Assembly (NCBI GenBank): GCA_030674185.1
Contig: CM060307.1
Location: forward strand, 63,875,653-63,939,652
Length of the DNA stretch: 64,000 nucleotides
Source: Monoplex corrugatus
Lineage: Eukaryota; Mollusca; Gastropoda; Littorinimorpha; Ranellidae
Direction: 5' to 3'
This document shows, piece after piece, positions 23,595 through 35,264 of the stretch (positions are counted from its first letter, which is position 1; the number at the start of each line of letters is the position of its first letter). The notes under the pieces are model-generated. The model was not told the DNA's origin. It saw only the letters and a program-made list of their open reading frames with translations, and searched no databases. The position numbers and the translations under genes are program-made.

Positions 23595-23885
23595 TATATA
23601 TATATAGTGGTGTGTGTGTATGTGTGTGCATGCAAGTGTACATGCATGTGTGCGTGTCTGTGTGCGTGCATGCGTATATGAGTGCACGCATGACGTGAAG
23701 GGGTCAAAGTGGTAGTTATCTTAAAAACTGGGCTGGAGCATAATAATATAAAAAAAGCAAATAAACAGGTATTAACATTAGAAGCTTGAACAGTGACAAA
23801 ACAATATTTTCTTGCAAATATAGAAAGTGAAGTGTCATTCATGTGCTTTTAGTGATGAACTATGTACACAGGAACCCAGAAAGAG

Positions 23886-23960
<75 letters not shown>

Positions 23961-24384
23961 CACAAAAATCAGTCATGCAACAGTACATTTTCCATTGTGG
24001 ACATTCAAAATCGTTACGTCCTGTTAGGTCAGCGGTACCCAATGAAGCGTTTAATCTTTTTTCCCCTCCAATTCCGATCAGGCACAAGAGAAAGTGAGAT
24101 TGTCAAGCCATTCTATCTCCTTTCTATCCAAAAATTATTACAGATAATACAGATTTTGCACTTCTCAAGGTCACTGTGATGTTGAACATGCATCAGAAGG
24201 AATAAAACTTGACATGAAGGCAGGACAATGGCAGACTGTCAAACAGTGAAAATAGACTGCATAAATTGCAAGAAGTTCCAGAGAAAGGGCTGTTGCCACG
24301 TTTTCCTCAGAAAGTGCTGATTTTATATTTTTTAATGCACTTTTTGTCTACGTGACCTTGACTTTGATGCTTTGACTTCCAGAA

Positions 24385-24390
<6 letters not shown>
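23595..24390. other. Non-coding intronic DNA with a (GA)n array
   Basis: TA/TG repeat to 23690, then unremarkable sequence, an interrupted (GA)n at 23879-23958, and AT-rich DNA. No gene seen. Confidence 0.6.
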
Positions 24391-24427
<37 letters not shown>

Positions 24428-24429
24428 GA
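24387..24429. repeat. (ACAG)n microsatellite
   Basis: About ten tetranucleotide units next to a palindromic repeat motif at 24432-24460. Confidence 0.95.
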
Positions 24430-24431
24430 CC

Positions 24432-24596
24432 CGTCTAATATCACTTATAGTGAAAAGACGTTAAATCAAAGAACGAACAGACAGAGAGAAACAGAGAGAC
24501 AGACAGAGACACACAGAGGGAAAGGACTGATGGGGATTCGAACCCACAACCTTCCAGTCAGTAGTCCGCTGCGTTAACCCCTACACCACAGCAACT
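24432..24596 (-). mobile_element. tRNA-derived SINE with 3' palindromic motif
   Basis: On the minus strand 24531-24596 resembles a tRNA gene. An A-box-like TGGTGTAGGGGTTAACG is followed, some 35 bp later, by a perfect B box GGTTCGAATCC. There is no tRNA-like 3' half beyond this, so it is a SINE head rather than a tRNA gene. Downstream (leftward) lies TTTGATTTAACG and the inverted repeat CGTCT..TCACT..AGTGA..AGACG at 24432-24460. Confidence 0.6.
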
Positions 24597-24735
24597 AGTT
24601 GGCTTATGGAAACACGTTAACACCTAGCATGCACATCCAACAATTACGGAGTATGCACACTGTGCAGTAACATACCACCCGGACAGTGTGGGTAAAACAA
24701 TGTTTATTCAAGCATCCAAGAAAAATATACTTTGA
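24597..24735 (+). mobile_element. SINE family A, 3' portion
   Basis: GGAAACACGTTAACACC, AGCATGCACATCCA, ACGGAGTATGCACACTG and a GGGTAAAACAATG stretch align with 16320-16440. The 5' tRNA part is absent. Confidence 0.55.
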
Positions 24736-24797
24736 TTCTTTTCTTCTTCTTAACTTCTTGAAGAATCAATGGGGCACCGTACTACAGAACTGATTAC

Positions 24798-26258
24798 CAG
24801 ATTCCTCTGGCAAGATCAGTTGTGTGCCAAAGCCTAGATCTCTGAAAATGGATCTCTGTCCATTCAACAATATTATCAGTCCGTCGTCAAGGTCAGCTGT
24901 GTGCCAAAGCCTAGATCTCTGAATATGACTCTCTGTCCATTCAACAATGTTGTCAGTCCATCGTCAAGGTCAGCTGTGTGCCAAAGCCTAGATCTCTGAA
25001 AATGGCCCTGTCCATTCAACAATGTTGTCAGTCCGTCGTCAAGGTCAGCTGTGTGCCAAAGCCTAGATCTCTGAATATGGCTCTCTGTCCATTCAATAAT
25101 GTTGTCAATCCATCGTCAAGGTCAGTTGTGTGCCAAAGCCTAGATCTCTGAATATGGTTCTCTGTCCATTCAATAATGTTGTCAATCCATCGTCAAGGTC
25201 AGTTGTGTGCCAAAGCCTAGATCTCTGAATATGGCTCTCTGTCCATTCAATAATGTTGTCAATCCATCGTCAAGGTTAGCTGTGTGCCAAAGCCTAGATC
25301 TCTGAATATGGCTCTCTGTCCATTCAATAATGTTGTCAATTCAACAATATTATCAATCCATCGTCAAGGTCAGCTGTGTGCCAAAGCCTAGATCTCTGAA
25401 TATGGTTCTCTGTCCATTCAATGATGTTGTCAATCCATCGTCAAGGTCAGCTGTGTGCCAAAGCCTAGATCTCTGAATATGGTTCTCTGTCCATTCAATA
25501 ATGTTGTCAATCCATCGTCAAGGTCAGTTGTGTGCCAAAGCCTAGATCTCTGAATATGGTTCTCTGTCCATTCAATAATGTTGTCAATCCATCGTCAAGG
25601 TCAGCTGTGTGCCAAAGCCTAGATCTCTGAATATGGCTCTCTGTCCATTCAATAATGTTGTCAATCCATCGTCAAGGTCAGCTGTGTGCCAAAGCCTAGA
25701 TCTCTGAATATGGTTCTCTGTCCATTCAATGATGTTGTCAATCCATCGTCAAGGTCAGCTGTGTGCCAAAGCCTAGATCTCTGAATATGGTTCTCTGTCC
25801 ATTCAATAATGTTGTCAATCCATCGTCAAGGTCAGCTTGTGTGCCAAAGCCTAGATCTCTGAATATGGTTCTCTGTCCATTCAATAATGTTGTCAATCCA
25901 TCGTCAAGGTCAGCTGTGTGCCAAAGCCTAGATCTCTGAATATGGCTCTCTGTCCATTCCAATAATGTTGTCAATTCCAATATTCATCCATCGTCAAGGT
26001 CAGCTGTATGCCAAAGCCTAGATCTCTGCATATGGCTCTGTGTCCATTCAATAATGTTGTCAATTCAACAATATTATCAATCCATCGTCAAGGTCAGCTG
26101 TGTGCCAAAGCCTAGATCTCTGAATATGGCTCTGTGTCCATTCAATAATGTTGTCAATTCAACAATATTATCAATCCATCGTCAAGGTCAGCTGTGTGCC
26201 AAAGCCTCGATCTCTGATAATGGCTCTCTCTATCCATTCAAAATGTTGTCAGTCCATC
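24798..26258. repeat. 77-bp minisatellite, 18 copies
   Basis: The unit contains GTGCCAAAGCCTAGATCTCTG, CTCTCTGTCCATTCAATAATG, TTGTCAATCCATCG and TCAAGGTCAGCTGTG. I count 18 occurrences of the first word between 24825 and 26195. Most are spaced 77 bp apart; four are longer because of an internal TCAATTCAACAATATTA insertion. The spacing is not a multiple of three, and the array is non-coding, inside intron 8. Confidence 0.95.
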
Positions 26259-26761
26259 ATTTTTAATCTTTCTTCCCCACCGTTTATCTCAATCAACAGT
26301 TTCCTGATTTAGCAAGGCCACTGGTAATTTTCCGGCTTTCTAAACTGACGTCAGTAGACCATATGATCCAGCACGCTGTTTGATGGTTTGGTGCACTTGT
26401 TCACTGATGGCATCGTCAGTGTATCTGACTTTTAGTATCTTGCGATACCATCTCATTTCCAAAATCAGAATGCTTAAAAAAAGAGGGTGGTGGTGGTGGG
26501 ACACACAGAAAGAGGCAGAAACAAGAGAGCAAAAGAAAGGAAAGAATGAATATCTAACACAAAACTTCCAGAAGGTGGGAATACTTTCTTTGTGCACTGA
26601 AAGTGCCCCCGGCAACCCCTGGGGGAAAGGGTGACTCAACCTGAATGCCTTTACGTTGACTATAGTAAGAAACATTGAACCAACAGGTGCCGCCACAGCG
26701 CAATTACATCTAAAACATAATAATAGAAGAGCAAATAAATCATCTCTCTCTCTCTCTCACT

Positions 26762-26762
<1 letters not shown>

Positions 26763-26826
<64 letters not shown>

Positions 26827-26842
26827 ATATATATATATATAT
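26763..26842. repeat. (CA)n followed by (TA)n microsatellite
   Basis: About 60 bp of CA and then ATATAT. Confidence 0.95.
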
Positions 26843-26950
26843 TTGCCTCATCATCATTACTGTATGAATTTTTTGTTAGCCTGTCAAAAAGTCCTATAGC
26901 GAATTACCTTTAAAATGTTATTTCACTTGTTCACTGTTATGGTTAGTCAA

Positions 26951-27221
26951 TTAGTAGTTTTATTTTTTTCTTCATTTCTTCCAGATATTTATTAATTTTG
27001 TTTGTTAGTTTGTTTGTTTAAATCGTTAATTATGGTAACATTATTTGTTAGTTTTACCTTCCCCTCTTCAAAACAGTTGTTTTCTGGATCATCTTTTCTC
27101 AAGTTCAAAATTGACAATTTTCAAATATTCTCTTTACTCCTCCTCTATCACCCCCCCCCTTTTTGTTGTTGTTGTTGTTGTCTAAAATCACTTTAGTGAA
27201 TAGACATTAAATCAAAGACCA

Positions 27222-27255
<34 letters not shown>

Positions 27256-27256
27256 C

Positions 27257-27295
<39 letters not shown>

Positions 27296-27580
27296 TTTAA
27301 ACAAACAAACTAACAAACAAAATTAATAAATATCTAGAAGAAATGAATAAAAATAAAACTAAGAATTATGGTAACATTATTTGTTAGTTTTACCTTCCCC
27401 TCCTCGAAAAAGTTGTTTTCTGGATCATCTTTTCTCAAGATCAAAATTGACAATTTTCAAATATCCTCTTCACTCCTCCTCTATCACCATCCCCCCTTTT
27501 CTTTTTCCTTTTCTTTTCTTGTTGTTGTTGTTGTCTAAAATCACTTTAGTGAATAGACATTATATCAAAGACCACCACTA
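26951..27580. repeat. Rearranged duplication with an inverted flank
   Basis: Segment B (27028-27220) recurs as a direct repeat at 27364-27576. Segment A, which precedes the first copy (26951-27025), recurs before the second copy in inverted orientation (27293-27363). Both B copies end in a GTCTAAAATCACTTTAGTG palindrome followed by a CA array. Confidence 0.85.
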
Positions 27581-27683
27581 CACACACAAACACCCACACA
27601 CACCACATACATACATACACGCCTCACACACACAAACATACATACACACACAAACACACACAAACAAACAAACAAACACCCAC

Positions 27684-27716
<33 letters not shown>

Positions 27717-28043
27717 AATGTCTACTCCTTTTCCCACGTAGGCTAGATTATATCTAAGATCTTAAAAGCAAGTCGTAAATGTGCCGGGCCAAGTGTTCGC
27801 GAGGTCGATAACTACAGCGCTTATCAAACACGCACTTCTTTCACACCCGTTCCCCTAGCTCAGCAAGACCTCGAGTCTTGTAGCTGTAGGGAGGGACCTT
27901 CTAAAGCCTAGTTTTATGAACGGTTCTAAGCAAATGCCTGATACCCGGAATAGAATGACCTATTCTCTATGATTCTACCACTTTAAACTCTCCAAAATGC
28001 ATTCATGTTATGTAAAACATAACCATGCACTCAGCGCGTGCAG

Positions 28044-28088
<45 letters not shown>

Positions 28089-28097
28089 GCACGCACG

Positions 28098-28172
<75 letters not shown>
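27577..28172. repeat. Two (CA)n-rich blocks
   Basis: Interrupted CA/ACAA occurs at 27577-27712. (TC)n then (CA)n with a GCGC insert occurs at 28044-28172. The 330 bp between them show no feature. Confidence 0.9.
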
Positions 28173-28174
<2 letters not shown>

Positions 28175-28395
28175 ACCTTGAGAAAACAAGTGCCCGAACT
28201 ATTCCAACTGTGCCATAAACACATGAGCGGTGTACAAATGCCGTGTATGTGATGGAACGATCAAAATAAACATCACATATGCCAATCCAAGGGCCATGTG
28301 AATATTCAAGATTTACCAAATTTGTGGGTTTTTGCCGGCTTGATGAAACTCAGTTGCTTATTCTACGTTTTATTACCGATTCTTAAAACGCATAC

Positions 28396-28712
<317 letters not shown>

Positions 28713-28868
28713 GGCGCGAAGGTCAGCACACAATACGTTTATTATTATGTTAGCATTTTGGGCTAAAAGTATCATCATCATCATCAAGTGCCCTGCCGCA
28801 CGGCGTTGCCGACCATGGACTTCCAACCATCTCTATCTCTCGTTGCACCCAGCATCTCCCCACCCTCT

Positions 28869-29874
28869 TCATCCCAGCCACTCTGCAAGTCCGTCCAGCA
28901 TTCTCTCCCTGGGTCTACCTGGTGCTCTCTTTCCCTCCAGCTTTCCCGTTGTGACCAGGTGCTCCAAATCCCCCTTCCTCATAAAATGGCCTATAAATGT
29001 TGCTTGTCTTTTCCTAATCTTCCTTATCAGTGATCGACTTGTGTCTGCCTCCATCAAGACTGTCTCATTTGTTTTCTTTGCTGTCCATGGTACTCTCAAC
29101 ATTCTTCTGAGAACCACATCTCGGCTGCCTCAATCCTGCTCTGGCTTTGCTTGCTGACTGTCCACGCCTCGCATCCGTACAACAGTATTGGTTCTATATA
29201 ACACTCAAGGACTCTCTTTCTGATGTTAATTGATAGGCATTTGTTGGTAAGAATGCTTGTCATCTTCTTGAATGCTGTTTTGGCTTGGCCGATTCTGCCA
29301 GCTATTTCCGATGTGCATCTGCCGTCTGATGAAATGACCGTTCCCAGGTATTTGAACTTATTAACCTGTATCAAGGTTGTGCCATTTGCTGTTATTTTGC
29401 ATGAGGGGATTTCATGTTTTTTACTGATCACCATGACTTCAGTCTTCCTGCTGTTTAGTTCCAACCCCTTACCTTTGCTTTCTGTTTCTAGTATATTCAC
29501 AAGGTTTTGTAGGTCCCTTTCATTTTCTGCAATTAGCACGGTGTCATCTGCGTACCGAATGTTGTTTATCATTTTCCCTCCAACCTTTAATCCAGGGTCT
29601 TCTTCTGGGTTTCTCATGATGTTTTCGCTATATAGTGAAAACAGATCTGGTGACAAAACACAACCTGTCTGACTCCTCTTTTGATGTTTTGAAAAGAGCT
29701 TATATTGTTTTCTATTCTCATTGCAGCTGTTTGTTCCCAGTACATATTCCTGATTATTCGTAGATCTTTTCCATCGACATTGAGTCTCTCCAGTTGGTTG
29801 ATCAATTCTTCATGTCGTACCCGATCGAAATCCTTGGTATAGTCAACAAAGCATAAATACAAATCCTTATTCAT
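28869..29874 (-). pseudogene. RTE-like reverse transcriptase, frameshifted
   Basis: Fragments: YLCFVDYTKDFDRVRHEELI (palm motif A region), PDLFSLYSENIMRN, NNIRYADDTVLIAENERDLQ (the YADD catalytic box), the thumb and KYLGTVISSDGRC, and C-terminal RRMLRVPWTAKKTNETVLME. Frame changes at about 29640 and 29110 make it non-functional. The region between 29880 and 30360 is also RT-derived but too broken to call. Confidence 0.75.
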
Positions 29875-30363
29875 CTCAACTGACCTCTATGATAGTTCAT
29901 AGGATGTATATGGCATTAATAGTTCCTTTCCCCTCCACAAATCCACACTGTTCTTCTGCTATTTCTCTTTTGATTCTATTCCTTGTCCTCATCATTATTG
30001 TTCTTAACAGGATTTTTGTAACATGACTCATCAAACTGATTGTGCGATGGAGGTTCGCATTCTATAGCCCCTGTCTTCGTTGGAAGTGCAATGAAAATTG
30101 ATTTTTACATATCTTTGGGGATTTTTCCAGTGTCATAAATTTCATTTAGGAGGACTGTTATTTTTTCTATGCCAAATTCCTCCAGGGCTTCAATCATCTC
30201 TGTAGTAATGTTGTCTGGTCCTGGGGCTTTTCCTGGTTTCATCCTTTTCAGTGCTGCTCTGACTTCATCTTTCATTACGGATGGTCCTTCAAAGTTCTTT
30301 TTTATGATGTGTTCTTCGTTTCTGTCATCCTCAAAAGGTCTTTAATGTACTCTCCCCATCTGT

Positions 30364-31746
30364 CTAATACCTTGTCTTTCCCATGATAAGCGTGCCATCT
30401 TTTGATTTTAAGCAACCAGTTGATGTGCATGTATTTTTCCTGTGAACAATTTCTTCAATTCGTCTGTACATACCCTGAGGATCCATTTTGTGTCGTTCTT
30501 CTATCTCTTTGCATTTTGTGTTCAGCCAAGCTTCCTTAGCTTCATTGCACCTATACCTGATTTCTTTGTTTATCTTCCTGTATATCTCCTCGTTTCTCTT
30601 TGCCTTCCTCCTTTTCTCCATCAGGCCCAAAATTTCATTAGTCATCCATCTCTTTTTTGCTTTTCTATTTGCCTTAGGGATTTCCTCACAAGCTTCATTT
30701 ATAGAACTTCTCAACTTTGTCCATTGTTCCTCACTGTCACCAATGTCTTCCAGAGCACTGAATTTGTTTTGAACATGTACATTAAATTTTTGACGTGTCA
30801 TTTCATCTGTCTTCAAGAGTCCAAGGTTTAGTTTGATGTTGCTTTTGGTCTATTTCCTTTTCCTCAATTTCAGCCTAAACCTTCCCACTACCGGATTGTG
30901 GTCACTGTTGCAGTCTGCGCCTGGTAGTGTTTTTGCTGACAGCAAAGAATTTCTAAATCTTTTGTTGATTAGGATGTAGTCAATTTGATTTTTGGTATTA
31001 TCTCCTGGACTCATCCAAGTCCATTTTCTTCTGTTAGGCTGCTCAAACCAGGTGTTTCCTACTATGAACTCATTCATCTGTGCCCATTCTACAAGCTTCC
31101 CCCCTCTTTCGTTTTGTGTACCAAGGCCATGAGGTCCAACTATATCCTCCACCCTATCCTGTCCCATTTAGCATTAAAATCTCCCATTATGACTGTAACT
31201 TCCTGTGATTTACATTGGACCTTGGCCATCTCTAAAACTTCGTAGAAGTTGTCGATGTCTTCCTGAGTACTTGCGGATGTTGGTGCATACACCTGTATGA
31301 TATTGATATCAAAAGGTTTCCCTCTGAATTTGACCAGTAAAACTCTGTCGGACACTGCCCAGTATCCTTTAAACTGCTTTTGATTTGTCTTTGTCCATTA
31401 TGATGCCTACTCCTCTTTCATGTGAATTACCACCAGAGTATATCACTGTATATTCTCCTGATGTTATCATGCCTGCCCCCTTCCATCTCATTTCCCCTAG
31501 TCCTAAAATACTGATGTTAAGCCTTTCCATCTCCATTTTGATGTTGTCTAATTTACCTTTCTGCAACATTGTTCTGATGCTCCATGTTGCCACCTTGATG
31601 TTGAATTTAATTTTGGTTTTGGTCGCAGTAGCTGGCTGACGGTCTGGTGTCACCTGCGCCGCATGACAGTCCCTACCGGACGAAGGTGCTCCACAGGAGC
31701 ACCTATTGACGTCGTTAACTTTCTTCTTTATTCTTCCTCTGTCCAT
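30364..31746 (-). pseudogene. RTE-like endonuclease and linker, frameshifted
   Basis: Fragments in order on the minus strand: VATWSIRTMLQKGKLDNIKM and GMITSGEYTVIYSGGNSHER; NIIQVYAPTSASTQEDIDNF and VTVIMGDFNAKWDR (the GDFN motif); NRRKWTWMSPGDNTKNQIDY and DCNSDHNPVVG (the SDH motif). Then come linker pieces such as RKAKKRWMTNEILGLMEKRR. At least two frame changes separate them. Confidence 0.75.
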
Positions 31747-32199
31747 GGATTTCCTGGGGAAAAGTACGATGGTGGTTTCCCCTTGCCTTCCATCGGTTTT
31801 TTATTTTAGGATTGACTCCCTTAGCCTTACTCTCTCCCGAGATGTCCACAAGGCAGTGGAGCTATTTACCCATAGCTTGGGGATCTGGTTCGTGGGCACC
31901 AGGGCGTGTCCACACGCCGGTGGGCCTGCATGCCTCACGTCTGGGGGCCAGACCTCCTCCGAGGTATAGCGTATGGAAACGTTTATGGTTATTTCATGTA
32001 AGTCTAGGAGCTCCGACGGTGTTTTATTGTTTAGCGTGATTGCAAACGTAAAGGTCTTTAGCCCCAAAGAGCCAAGAGTATATTATTATCATCTTAGCCA
32101 GGCCTGTTCTTCATCGTGACCAGCTTACCATAACTGCCGTGTTTGGGTGACTGCGATCGTGGAGTCAAACAACCTAGTGTCGCTCGCCAACCGCTAAAA

Positions 32200-32214
32200 C
32201 ACACACACACACAC

Positions 32215-32274
<60 letters not shown>

Positions 32275-32288
32275 ACACACACACACAC

Positions 32289-32372
<84 letters not shown>
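32200..32372. repeat. (CA)n microsatellite
   Basis: About 170 bp CA with a few AACA interruptions. Confidence 0.95.
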
Positions 32373-32375
<3 letters not shown>

Positions 32376-34415
32376 CTTCCTTCCTTCTCTCTCTCTCTCC
32401 TTACGGGTCACAACGCTTACTACAAACATTCGACCTCGACTCCCATTCTCTCCCCCTCCCCTCAAACAATAATTAAATAATTGCTCTCTCTCTCTCTTCT
32501 TTCTCTCTCTTTCTTTGTCATGGGTCTCACCCCAACCAAACATTTACATGAATTCGACTCTCCCTTTCACTTTCTGTCCTAGTAATGGTGTATACCCTCC
32601 ACATACAAGTTTGGATGTATAACGAAAAAGCCTTCCAGTGTTCACGCCACAAACCTCGAAAATTATAAGAAAAAGAAAAAACGTTCTTGTTCTCTTCCCC
32701 CTCAACCCCCTCTCTAAACCATTCTGCAAAATAAAACATCTACACTTTCAGAGTTATAACCCCAAAATTTCTGTAATCAACAATACACCAGTTTCGAAAA
32801 CTAGCTGACATTCTATAAAAGGTGAACGCATTGCTCCACCCATGAGACTCTGAATGAATGTAGAAGGAAGAATGATCAATAATGGCATGTAGGCCTACCT
32901 TCATTGAAAGATGGCCAGCGGTGAATGGAACAGCGTGCACGTAATGAAGTGTGCAGAAAAATCGATGCCCACAAGTCGACGGTTCCACCAGAAAACACAA
33001 AATATCACAGCACACTAGGTACCCGAAAGAACACCGAGATCTTTTTCTGGCAAAGAATCGTGGCATATACAATACTGTCCTTTGTGCGTGCTGAGGGAAA
33101 TAAACAGTCTGCCCGGCCAATCTTGTGTGTCAATAATTCAGCGACCCTACCATGAAGGCTTCAGAAACACGCACATACACACTAACAGTACACACACCCA
33201 AGTCCTGTCAATACAAACATATCGGACTTGGTTAATACTGTAAGGAATGTTCAAGTTGGATCCCCAGTTCCTTCGCCCGACAGTCAAAAGTCGCGCTGTA
33301 CGAGCATGCCCCAACTTGCAGGCACAGAGACAGGTAAAGAGCGCGGACAGGGAATGACACGAGGATCGTATATTATTTTTAAAGTGCCGGAAAATACTCC
33401 TTGTTATAAGCGGACAAGCGATCTATGTCAATACAGATAGATACGCGATCCGTGTAACCACCACTTTCTAATGGTATCAATACAACGTACACGCCGACAG
33501 GGTGGTGGCACTATACTAGTCAGATATCGATAACAAACCATTCACTGTAATACAGCACGCTACCTGTGTCTGTTTCACGGCTCATTACACTCCACATTGA
33601 ATGTTTTTCACCCACTTTCACTGAGACAGACTTTCACTATTCCCTACAAAAAACGGACGGCTGCATACAATAACGAAATGACTCCTTTTGTTTTGTGGAA
33701 AAACACCACCAGCTGCGAACGAAAACAAAACACAAAACTGAATAGTGATAGATTGTACCTGAAACGAGTGGCAGTCTGTCTGTCTGTCTGAACAAACGGA
33801 TAGGTTGTGGAAGGTGTGGTCTGGACAGGTAGGTGTCTTGTGTGTGTGACGTTCACGTCAGTTACTTACTGCCAGACCACTGCAATTCTTCACGCCATCT
33901 CCCTCAGTTCAATGACAGGCACCTTACAATACCTCCACCTCGTCATGTGCTTTATGATGTTACGACAAAATTTGAGTCAGTTTGACGTAATTGTATACCT
34001 ATGTGTACCACATTTCCAGAGGCAGTAATCAATACAAAAACAAACTTAACCTGAATTCTGTCTTCTGTGCATTTCTACAGGGTCCTAAGAAAAGAAAAAG
34101 CCTGTCTGAAAACATCCTAGGAAAAGCACAGAATTTCAGTCATCCTGCTGTACAAGAAGGAGAGCTCGATCATGATCCTAATTATAGCGTACAACACAAT
34201 TTCAAACGTAGCTTCAGCATGTGTTATGCGTTCTCATTACCTGCTATTTGTCAAGTTATATTTTCTTTCTTTCCTTGTCCGTCATTTCCTTTTTTTTTTT
34301 CCTTTTTTGTTTCTGTTCCTTTCCTTTTCTTTTCCACATCAGGTCAAGACGCAATTGTGATTTTCTCTTCAAATTTACTCCAATCTCTGGGTTTGTATCT
34401 CATGCAATAAAACGA

Positions 34416-34532
34416 ATTATTATTATTGTTATTGTTGTTGTTGTTATCTTTGTTGTTGTTGTTACTATCATCATCATCATCATTATCATTATTATTATTA
34501 TTATCATCATTATTATTATTGTTATCATAAAA
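34416..34532. repeat. (ATT)n / (GTT)n / (ATC)n trinucleotide repeat
   Basis: Mixed AT-rich trinucleotides following an AATAAA at about 34407; it could be the tail of an unrecognised retroposon. Confidence 0.85.
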
Positions 34533-34748
34533 CCATAGGAACATAATAAGTGATCGTCAGTCATTGCCTAAGTGGCATGTTCTTTTGGTGAAAAGCGTAC
34601 TTTTTTTTTTTCAAGCGCCTATTCCTTCGATCTCTCGTGTGCGACATTCCACGACGTAGTCTACATTCACCCTGGTCACTTATTCTATTCCACCCATTCT
34701 GTAGGGTACAGCTTTTACTTGTCCTCCCACTGAACCAGCTGGCTTCTG

Positions 34749-34927
34749 TTAAGCCTTTCACTCCCGCACCTGCCTGCCACCAACTACAAAACTTTAACCC
34801 TTTGACTTCCTCACCTATCCACCAGCTTCCTTCAGGGTGAGAGAGTCAAAGGGTTAAGTTTTTGCTTTGCTAGCATGGTTACCAATGCAGGCTACTGGTT
34901 GGCAGAATCCGGGTGTCAAAGGGTTAA
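34749..34927. mobile_element. Nested piggyBac-type miniature elements
   Basis: The inner element (34798-34853) is flanked by TTAA on both sides and has inverted ends CCCTTTGACTTCCTCACC / GGTGAGAGAGTCAAAGGG. The outer pair is TTAA + GCCTTTCACTCCCGCACC at 34749 and GTGTCAAAGGG + TTAA ending at 34927. TTAA targets with CCCTTT ends are the piggyBac signature. There is no coding capacity. Confidence 0.65.
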
Positions 34928-35149
34928 AGCAATATATATGTGTCTGACACATTCCTGTGTGTACAAACGGTCAAAAAGCGAATGTGTGTCTATACGTGCC
35001 GGATCAGTATAATAATTTACAACAACATCTATACCGTTCAAGTTCCTTGGAAAAAAAGGGGTGGAGGGGGCGGGAGGGGTAGAGTGGTGGTCGGAAGTAG
35101 ACGGCTTTGATTCTTATCGGCCAAGGAGTCTAGGTCTGCGTCTCTTTCA

Positions 35150-35171
35150 GAGAGAGAGAGAGAGAGAGAGA
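35150..35171. repeat. (GA)n microsatellite at the LINE 3' end
   Basis: Followed by four ACGA units (35172-35188). The same type of GA repeat borders the LINE's 5' end at 39231. Confidence 0.9.
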
Positions 35172-35264
35172 ACGAACGAACGAACGAAAAATTTTATTCA
35201 AAAGGCCTTGGCCACATTTGAAGGGGAAACATAATCATAATTATATCAACACACAAGCTCAATT

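Larger units (their letters stand above)
28771..32080 (-). mobile_element. RTE-like LINE, decayed but nearly full length
   Basis: The 5' end is near 32080 and the 3' end at 28771, where the minus strand finishes in a (TGATGA)n tail, as RTE-clade elements often do. The coding part is broken into several frames: endonuclease (about 31746-30850), a linker, and reverse transcriptase with C-terminal domain (about 29874-28869). The family matches the fragment at 9840-10510. The clade call is from memory of the protein pattern (the type often labelled craniofacial-development-protein-2-like) and was not checked. Confidence 0.8.
32081..35189. other. Non-coding intronic DNA between two LINEs
   Basis: It contains a large CA array (32200-32372), pyrimidine-rich sequence to 32520, an (ATT)n/(GTT)n stretch (34416-34532) and a nested miniature element (34749-34927). 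A plus-strand open segment after an acceptor-like TTTCTACAG at 34081 encodes KKRKSLSENILGKAQNF, but no donor or partner exon was found. Confidence 0.5.

Noticed and set aside
24531..24596. Functional tRNA gene on the minus strand
   Set aside because: The B box is perfect, but the acceptor and anticodon stems do not pair convincingly and the sequence runs on as a SINE body.
25738..25980. Protein encoded by the 77-bp repeat
   Set aside because: The unit is not a multiple of three and the frame is broken by small indels.
24798..26258. CRISPR-like array
   Set aside because: The whole 77-bp unit repeats with no unique spacers, and the context is eukaryotic; it is a minisatellite.
34081..34260. 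Plus-strand exon with KKRKSLSENILGKAQNF after a TTTCTACAG
   Set aside because: No donor, partner exon or homology could be recognised; it lies between mobile elements.
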